Positions 57,305 through 64,000 of a stretch of 64,000 nt of DNA are shown one piece after another; within the stretch, counting starts at the first letter, position 1, and every line of letters starts with the position of its first letter. The notes under the pieces are model-generated. The model did not search any database. It saw nothing but the letters and a program-made list of their open reading frames with translations, and had not been told where the DNA came from. The stretch is taken from contig ML681992.1 in the NCBI GenBank assembly GCA_007922195.1, positions 35,572,444 through 35,636,443 of the forward strand, written 5' to 3'. The position numbers and the translations under genes were made by a program. This DNA comes from Podocnemis expansa. Its lineage: Eukaryota; Chordata; Testudines; Podocnemididae.

Positions 57305-57460
57305 TGGCTTACAACCCTGTGGTTAGGGCACCCATTTGGAAGGTAGGAGACTCCTGTTCTAATCCATCTCCCCCATTAGCAGAAAGGGGAGTTGAACCTG
57401 CCCCTCTCTCTCATCCCACAAGCTCTTGAGCCACTGAGCTAAAATTTTTAATTTAGCCAC
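57305..57460. repeat. tRNA-like SINE units in inverted arrangement
   Basis: A + strand unit has CTGTGGTTAGGGCACCC and CTGTTCTAATCC. A - strand unit right after it has a strong A-box, TAGCTCAGTGG (57431-57441 in reverse), and B-box, GGTTCAACTCC (57388-57398 in reverse), with 32 bp between them. That spacing suits an internal RNA polymerase III promoter. No cloverleaf was confirmed, so I do not call a tRNA gene. Confidence 0.7.
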
Positions 57461-57493
57461 TGTGCTAAAAATGTAATTTAAAAATTTACCACT

Positions 57494-57683
57494 TCATAGA
57501 TTTTGAACGGAACCTAATCCAGTTGGCAGTGTCTGAGTTCAAATACTAGATTGGTCCCCAGATGTGACTTAGACGTTCAGACATCTGTGCTTCTAATTTT
57601 GTGAGTTGCTCTGAGGCTAAAGTGGGAAATGGTACCCAGACACTTATATTTCGTGTAGGCACCTGCAGCATTGTGTGAGATTT
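57494..57683 (+). repeat. 190-bp direct duplication, copy 1
   Basis: The copy begins TCATAGATTTTGAACGGAAC and ends CATTGTGTGAGATTT. It aligns without gaps to 58061-58250, with about 16 differences counted by eye. Confidence 0.92.
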
Positions 57684-58060
57684 TTACTAATTGCTTAAAA
57701 CTGGGATTTAGGTACCTAAACCCAGGCTTGGGCACCTAAACCCCCAGGTTTTTAACTTTGTGAATCCAGGCTTTGGATCTGGCTCTTTTCAGTCCTTCCC
57801 CATTCCTGTTTTCTTGACCTGTCCCATCCTTTTTCTGGTGAAGTTCATTTGATATAATCAATTTGCTTCTAATAAAAGCATTCTAAATTCACTGTACAAT
57901 GACCTCTATTTATTTGTTGCTTAATAATTTATGAGAAGTCAACTTTCTGCATTATGTTTCAGTGTTTTAAATTTTACAGTCAACTAGAGAACTGATATTG
58001 TTTAACTAGCCAAACTGTAATCAGTATTGAGAAACTGTCTCCTGGAATCCCTCAGGTAGT
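57684..58060. other. Spacer between the two 190-bp copies
   Basis: The first 110 bp (GGGATTTAGGTACCTAAACC and a repeat of it) continue the dispersed repeat; the rest is AT-rich with no feature. Confidence 0.45.
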
Positions 58061-58250
58061 TCACAGATTTTGAACGGAACCTAATCCAGTTGGCAGCGTC
58101 TGAGTTCAAATACCAGATTGGTCCCCAGATGTGAGTTAGATGTTCAGACATCTATGCTCCTTATTTTGTGAATTGCTCTGAGGCTGAAGAGGGAAATGGT
58201 ACCCAGACACTTAGATTTCTTGCAGGTGCCTGCAGCATTGTGTGAGATTT
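58061..58250 (+). repeat. 190-bp direct duplication, copy 2
   Basis: Begins TCACAGATTTTGAACGGAAC and ends CATTGTGTGAGATTT, offset exactly 567 bp from copy 1. Most differences are transitions. Confidence 0.92.
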
Positions 58251-59643
58251 ATTAAACTCCACCAAAAGTTTAATTTTGGCGTTTTTGTTTTGTTTGGGTT
58301 GGTGGTGGTTTTCATATATATTCTTTTCTCTGAGATCTGGAGTACAAAAATTTAAACTGATAGAATTGTAACTTTTTATAATACCTGGTCTTTCTTGTAA
58401 ACAAACTTTAAGTCCAAGTATCAGTGATATTTGATAATATTCCCATTTATATGATATGTGGAAACTCTAATAAAACATTGCTGATTAACAACCATCATTG
58501 GGGGTTACATTTCTTTCTTTGCTATGGAAAAAGTTGTAAACATTACCGTTAATAACAGTGAGCATCTTATTTTCTTTTGTCCCTGTGTAATAAATTCATA
58601 GAAAGCTATCAGCAAACCACTAGCCATTCTGAAATTAAAAAATTAGAGTCCGATAGTATCATTCTCATTAATGTTAGGGAACACCCCCACTATGGACTGT
58701 TGGTGAGTTTAGGAAGAGGTAACGTGAAAGGTGTAAAAAGGGAGAGATGTTGAGGATAAAGTTGTGTCCTGTCCCATCATATGACAAGGTGGGGATTTCA
58801 CGATGCAAGGAACCATGTGGTTCATTAACTTCAATGGGAATACTCACTTGAGCAATTCCTCCCAAGCTCCAGGTGAATAGTCAGATGCATAACTGATATC
58901 AAAACAACGTGAATAAGGTTCCAAGAAGGTGGCTCTGAGTCTGATTCTGATTTTGGCTTCAGAAGTGTAAATTGGGAGGAACTTCACTGATATATTTTTG
59001 GTATGTGCATGTAAAACTGTGAGGAGCTCAGTGGCTGCTCCCTCTTATCTCCTTAGAAGGCACATGCCTTCCTAGTGGGAACAGAAGATGGTACCATGGC
59101 TTTGTCACTCTAGAACTGCACCTCATGAATATGTCTAACATGTATTCTGTGTGCACCGAGGAGTCATTCTTCCCCCAGAAGTGCAATGTCTCCTAGCTCT
59201 GCCTTCTGGGGCAGTATTACCAGGCACCACTCTTATTATCATAGAATTCTGTCTAAGTGGCATGATCTAGCCCTGAATTATTTGAAATGAAAATAAGAAA
59301 TGTAAATATGTAACTTTGCCCTTGAGCTTATTACCTATATTACTTTTGGGGTAATAAATACATTCATAACACAAATAGCAGTCTGCACTGAAAATGATTT
59401 CCATTAGCGATTTAAAGAAATACATGCCAGTGAGACTATATCACTATGCAAAGGGCAGGTTCAGTTTCTCTGTGCTCCTATGGCCTGAGCAGAGCAATAG
59501 GATCATCAGCTCCCTCTCTATAAACTAATTTATATATCAGCTATTAGCATGAGGACAGCCCAACATATGAGAGTTTAAGAAGCTGAAATGAGGTAAAAGA
59601 GGGAGAGGTTATTAATACATATGCATGAAGGCCATCAAGGCCT
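58251..59643. other. Presumed intron, no element recognised
   Basis: AT-rich, no arrays, ends or coding signal. Confidence 0.45.
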
Positions 59644-60066
59644 ATCATAGAAGGTTAGGGTTGGAAGGGATCACAGGAGGTCACCCAGTCCAACTACTTG
59701 CTCAAAGAGGGACCACCCCCAACCAAACCACCCTAGCCATGCTTTGTCAAGTCAGGCCTTTAAAACCTCTAAGGATGGAGATTCTCTTGCATCCCTATGT
59801 AACCCATTCCAGTGCTTTTCCACTTTCCTGATGATTTTTTCCCCCATAAAATCCAACCTAGACCTCCCTATTGCAACTTGAGACCATTGCTCATTCCAAT
59901 GTCATCTACCACCAGTGAGAACAGCCTAGCTTCATCCTCTTTGGAAGGTCCCTTCAAGTTGTTGAAGGCTGCTATAAAATCCTCTCCTTACTCCTCTGTA
60001 GACAAAATAAGCCCAATTCCCTCAGCCTCTTCTCATAAGTTGTGTGCCTCATCCCACTAATCATTT
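59644..60066 (-). mobile_element. CR1 LINE 3' part, antisense
   Basis: Read in reverse this ends GGTTGGAAGGGATCACAGGA-type text at the 3' terminus. Inside, ACTGGAATGGGTTACATAGG and GAAGAGGCTGAGGGAATTGG encode the diverged CR1 C-terminus. About 420 bp remain. Confidence 0.85.
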
Positions 60067-60369
60067 TTACTGATTTCATATGGTCTTAGGTAAAGCTGTT
60101 AGAGTTCTCCATTGGCCTGCAAGAATTGAACTAGGACCTGTCTTAACCATTAAAGCTCTCCTCAAGGAGACAGCGAGTATACTTATGCTTCTGTGTACAC
60201 ATTCTTGAGAGACATCCAGAAAGAGCATGGGGCTTTTTGAAATTGTCTTGTTAGTTATCTGCATATTAGACAGTTTGCCTTTAACTAAAACTGTTTTAGG
60301 AATAAAAAACCATGAAGAAAAGATAATAACTGGCAGAAGCCTTGTACCCTTGGTCAAAGAGGAGGACAC
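60067..60369. other. Presumed intron, no element recognised
   Basis: No feature seen. Confidence 0.35.
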
Positions 60370-60372
60370 AGT

Positions 60373-60793
60373 GACTATGTCTAAACTAGGAAAAGTTAAT
60401 TCAAATTTGTTAATTTGAACTAATAAGTTTGTTAGTTCAAACTAAACTCGAACTTATTAGTTCGAATTAACAATATGGAGTAATTTGAACTAACATTAGT
60501 TCGAGTTAGTCCACATTGTTAATTTGAACTAACTGCCCTTAGTTTGAACTTATTATGTTAGTCCTAACTAAGGGTCAATCTTTGTCTATATCATCCTTAG
60601 TTCGAACTAATGATCGAACTAAGGGCTTAGTTTGAACTAACCGTCAGGTCTTACTAGTTCTAACTAAGCTTTCATTAGTTCAAATTAAGGAATTCCTTAA
60701 TCTGAATGAATGAAGGCCTAGTGTAGACAGGGACTAAGTTAGTTGAAATTAAACCTCCTTAATTCAAACTAACTTGCAAGTCTAGACATACCC
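60373..60793. mobile_element. TCGA-palindrome MITE, word TTAGTTCGAACTAA (421 bp)
   Basis: The ends are GACTATGTCTAAACTAGG and AAGTCTAGACATACCC, flanked by AGT on both sides (60370-60372, 60794-60796). The interior is nearly all words such as TTAGTTCGAATTAAC, CCTTAGTTCGAACTAATG and GTTAGTTCAAACTAA. No GC-rich core. Confidence 0.88.
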
Positions 60794-60796
60794 AGT

Positions 60797-61677
60797 GAGC
60801 AGTAAGTTACACACTTCCTCTTTACAGAGGAGGCATATCCTGAGAGAGTCTGAGGCCCATGGCATTGCAAATCATGGACAAATCTGCCTTATGTAACCAG
60901 TGGCCATCTTGGTTGTCATACAGCAGATTGAACCAAGCTTCTCTGGACCTAAAAGGATGAGTTGCTATAGCTTGAGCTAGAGAGCAGGTAGCTTCAGCTC
61001 ATCTCTGTAAAAGATTTATATCCTCTTGGACTCAGCACAGACAGGGATGTATAACAATGGCCAGAGCAACTCCACTTAAGTGAGCTGAGTTGCATCCTTT
61101 TCTGCCAGGGATATATTTGGTATTTCTATGCAGCATGGGATCATCAGTTCTGATAATATTTAACAGTGAAATTAATTTATGAAATCCATAGAGAAAATAC
61201 AGTGATTGAAACATTTTATGATGAGCTTATTTTCTATGTGAAAGATAGAAATTAAATCAGCAGTTTTCAGAGGTCTGTGGATGTCTGATAGTCTGAAGAG
61301 CATTAAGTGGTGATCTGTATGGTGATGGCTGTCCCTTTTGGTTTCCAGCTGCTAAATACCATTAAGAGGCATCTAAAATTATCCATTACTTTCCTAATGT
61401 TAAGTAATTGGTGCAGTTGCTATGGAGATGTTGTATGATCATAGAGAAAATAGTTCGTGTGATCACACATGCAGAGGAGATTGTGTTGTGGACCATCTAT
61501 AAAGTTGTCATAAAACCAGTGGAAAAAGGTTGAAAATCCCTCAGCTGCATGACTATAAAACAAAACTGAGAACATATCCTCAGCAATCACTGTCACACAG
61601 ACTTGGACATGAGAGCAAATGCTTAACTTTTAAGTGTGTACCAAGAAAGCAATACAATGAGAGTTATCTACCACTGT
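60797..61677. other. Presumed intron, no element recognised
   Basis: AT-rich sequence; a possible hAT-like TCAGCAGTTTTCAGAGGTCT at 61256 has no partner. Confidence 0.4.
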
Positions 61678-61688
61678 CTTTGGAAAGT

Positions 61689-61824
61689 TCCAGTGGGGTA
61701 GCTGTGTTATTCTAGTTCAGCAGAACAAACAAGGAGTTTTGTGGTGCTTAAAGACTAACAAATTTATTTAGCTCATGAGCTTTTGTGGGAGAAAGTGTCT
61801 GATGAATTCCTTTTTTGTTTTTTC
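61689..61824 (+). mobile_element. GGAGTCCTGTGGC retroposon with 11-bp target duplication
   Basis: It runs from GTGGGGTAGCTGTGTTATTC through AACAAACAAGGAGTTTTGTG and the CATGAGCTTTTGTGGGAG motif to a T-rich 3' end (TTCCTTTTTTGTTTTTTC). It is flanked by CTTTGGAAAGT at 61678-61688 and 61825-61835. The head is present, so it is close to full length. Confidence 0.9.
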
Positions 61825-61835
61825 CTTTGGAAAGT

Positions 61836-62030
61836 GACATGGAAACTTTAACTTTCTTATCACATCAATCATAGATGGATGGAAGTGACATCAATTTACC
61901 ATTTTCCATGAATGCATCACCCTTATATTTCCTGCACTGCAGAGTGAGTATTGGATGTGAGTCAAAATCCTGAGGAGATGCTTGAATCCATTATTTTCTG
62001 ATCCAATGACTCTGTTAGGTGTCAATTTTA
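61836..62030. other. Short intron spacer
   Basis: No feature between the two retroposon copies. Confidence 0.4.
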
Positions 62031-62158
62031 AAAGGGATAGCCGTGTTAGTCTAGTCGAGTGAAAAAACAACAAGGAGTTGTGTGGCACTTTAAGACTAAC
62101 AGATTTATTTTTGCATGAGCTTTCGTGGAAGAAGATCCCACTTCCTCATACGTGGTAC
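62031..62158 (+). mobile_element. GGAGTCCTGTGGC retroposon, second copy
   Basis: It runs from AGGGATAGCCGTGTTAGTCT through AACAAGGAGTTGTGTGGCAC and GCATGAGCTTTCGTGGAAG to CCCACTTCCTCATACG. No target duplication was seen. Confidence 0.8.
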
Positions 62159-63419
62159 GTGTACGTGTTAGACATTCTTCTGGGGTTATTACTTTTAGTT
62201 AATGGCTTTGAGACATTCCTTGTTGAAATATGTGGATTCAGAGGAAGAGCGCATCACAGTAGTTAAACAATCTGTTGTGGCTTTAATTTTGAAGGAAGCT
62301 TGGCTAGTTTTCTGAGCAAAATAAAAAGGAACATTTTATTGTTAATCTTCCCTTTCCTTTGACCTGTGCATAAACTCAAATTAGTGTTTAATGCCTTTTT
62401 GATAATTGTGTGCCACTTTACAAAATGAATTGTTGTATGACAGGTAAAAGAAAGCATTGTCCTATCCAGTGCACTAAGGGAGCACATAGTCGAGGAGACC
62501 AAGAAAAGATTGTTATAAGCCGAGCAAGTGCTTCAAAAATAAACAAAACTTCTCCTGAATATTTGAATAAATTTCCCAACAAAAATTTGTTTACTCTTTG
62601 TATCCATCTTCTATGTGCTTTTCATCACAATATCAGAATATTGTAATTTTAGCTGAATGTTTGCAGAAAGGGAATATGCAGTCACCAGTATGTGTACTTG
62701 AAACCCAATTTTAAGTGTTATGCTCATATAACCAGGGAACAGAAACATACCATGAGACTTGAGTGTAATCAAAACAACTCAGTTTTCAAATGTCTCTCTG
62801 TATAGGCCCCAGAACAAGAATAATTGGCAGAGATCAGTTGGTGAGTACCTTTGAATAACACATTTAGGGAAATAGACATCTGTTTGTAAAACAGGAAATG
62901 AGGCAAAATTCATCAGATAAGTTACCTGTTACTCACACAACTCTGTGTGTAAAGTATGTTGGATTCAGAATCCAGGAATGGCTTTCCTTCACAACTCTCC
63001 TGTTAAGCATTTGCTGTTATCTCACTTAACAGATGAGATTAAGCACTAAAATTAAATATTAAGCATTTGCTGTTATCTCACTTAACAGATGAGACATACA
63101 GTGATCAAGGGCTTCAAAGTGTCCTTTTTTTTGGTATGGCAGACTCTAGGAAAATGCAAATTCTGGTCAATGAACTTGTGCAAACAGATGTTTGCATACA
63201 AATATATGGAAATAGTATTTTTTGAAGGTTTATTCTAGATAACTTCTAGAAAAACACACCAAAGCTCTGCAGCAGAGTCATGATTAGACCTAAGGGGAAA
63301 GATCCTCAGTTGATATAAATTGTCATAGCTCCATGACCACCACTGCCCCATAGCCTGTGCATTTTATTTTGTGCCTTCTGTGGCTTTCCATACTATATAC
63401 ACTGCATTCTTTGTGTTCT
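62159..63419. other. Presumed intron with a 36-bp perfect direct repeat
   Basis: A 36-bp sequence beginning TTAAGCATTTGCTGTTATC stands at 63003-63038 and, unchanged, at 63059-63094. The rest is featureless. Confidence 0.6.
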
Positions 63420-63960
63420 TTCTCAGTCTGCCTCTGTTCTGCAATTTTAGCTTGAGCCTGTATACTTACTTTGATTTCTACTTGTTCTGACTTGTTCTCT
63501 CGTTGTTTTGATCCTTTCCTTAGCCAGTTCAGCTGCCCATGTTGTTTGGAGGCATTTCTCTAAGTTAGGTCTGTATGTCTTGTCAGCTTCTGGGAGAGAT
63601 TGTTATTACAGGTCTGGGAAATGAGCCTGTCTCTAATTAAGGAATCTTTAATATCTCCAAAGTTACAGGGGGATGCCAGAGTCCTCAGCTCTGTAACATA
63701 AATATCTATTTGATCTTTTGCTTCTTGGTTTCAGGTAGAAACAGTATCTCTCTATAGTCTCATTCTTTTTGATGTGACAGTACTCATCAAACACCTTATT
63801 CAGTTGTTCCTGTGTTTCAGGCATTAATCCTGGCAAAAGTGTCTCATTGCCTTCTCATTCTTTTGCTCCAGTGACAGTGATAAACCTTCCCCTTCATGTT
63901 CTTTATCCACTTGTGTCAGCTCTGTATTCAGACCCAGTTCTTGCTCTCACTGAGAACCCT
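63420..63960 (-). pseudogene. Decayed Ty3/Gypsy-like gag fragment, antisense
   Basis: On the - strand, pieces of a retrotransposon capsid-type Gag can be read in more than one frame. Around 63805-63740 there is FDEY followed by KKNETIERY. Around 63670-63622 there is CNFGDIKDSLIRDRL, a pattern well known from Ty3-like Gag proteins of animals. Stops and at least one frame change separate them, so it is not functional. The element would continue to the left as pol, but nothing was recognised there, and the right side runs off the window. No LTR was found. Confidence 0.6.
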
Positions 63961-64000
63961 GAGAAATATCAAAAGTGCAGCAAGTCCAGTAACTATGATA

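Noticed and set aside
57386..57441. Functional tRNA gene
   Set aside because: A- and B-boxes are good but no acceptor stem or anticodon arm could be confirmed, and it is part of a dispersed repeat.

Overview
The window looks like intronic DNA of a turtle (Testudines), packed with transposable elements, around a single protein-coding exon. The turtle call rests on the repeats: CR1 LINE 3' ends of the type common in turtle genomes (53981, 11405, 18835), an old CR1/L3-like lineage, many hAT-type elements with 8-bp target duplications, and a high-copy repeat with the core GGAGTCCTGTGGCACTT. I could not run a search, so the clade is inferred from recognition. Softshell or other turtle cannot be separated here.

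The one confident host gene is an internal exon of GUCY1A2 (soluble guanylate cyclase alpha-2) at 51164-51649 on the + strand. It has a clean AG acceptor and GT donor and is phase 0 at both ends. No other exon was recognised, so 1-51163 and 51650-64000 are read as its flanking introns.

Layout: 1-2.1 kb featureless; 2.1-4.3 kb a nested cluster (inverted retroposon dimer cut by a hAT element, another retroposon, a MITE, a hAT MITE); 5-7.6 kb two CR1 copies in opposite orientation; 8.6-11.9 kb MITEs and small hATs; 14.3-15.7 kb a foldback MITE with a pyrimidine minisatellite; 17.4-18.6 kb an LTR-like stretch; 20.6-24.2 kb a decayed hAT with transposase remnants on both strands; 25.1-26.3 kb a 1.2-kb MITE with a GC-rich 57-bp tandem array; 31.6-31.8 kb a long hairpin; 35.3-36.3 kb the best-preserved CR1; 38.8-39.2 kb a palindrome MITE; 39.3-40.8 kb tRNA-like repeats; 44.4-48.0 kb a large hAT, then a MITE with a hAT inserted in its end; 49.1-53.3 kb foldback elements on both sides of the exon; 54.0-56.7 kb a long CR1; 57.1-58.3 kb tRNA-like repeats and a 190-bp direct duplication; 60.4-60.8 kb a further palindrome MITE; 63.4-64 kb a decayed Ty3-like gag.

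The most interesting pattern is a family of at least eight elements, about 10 percent of the window, that share ends of the type GG(C/G)TATGTCTACACT and apparent 3-bp target duplications. Their arms are built from reiterated palindromes all centred on TCGA, but each element uses its own word (TTCGAA, GTCGAC or ATCGAT). Two members with different words share a homologous GC-rich core, so the words seem to turn over faster than the rest of the element. Boundaries were read by eye and could be off by a few bases.
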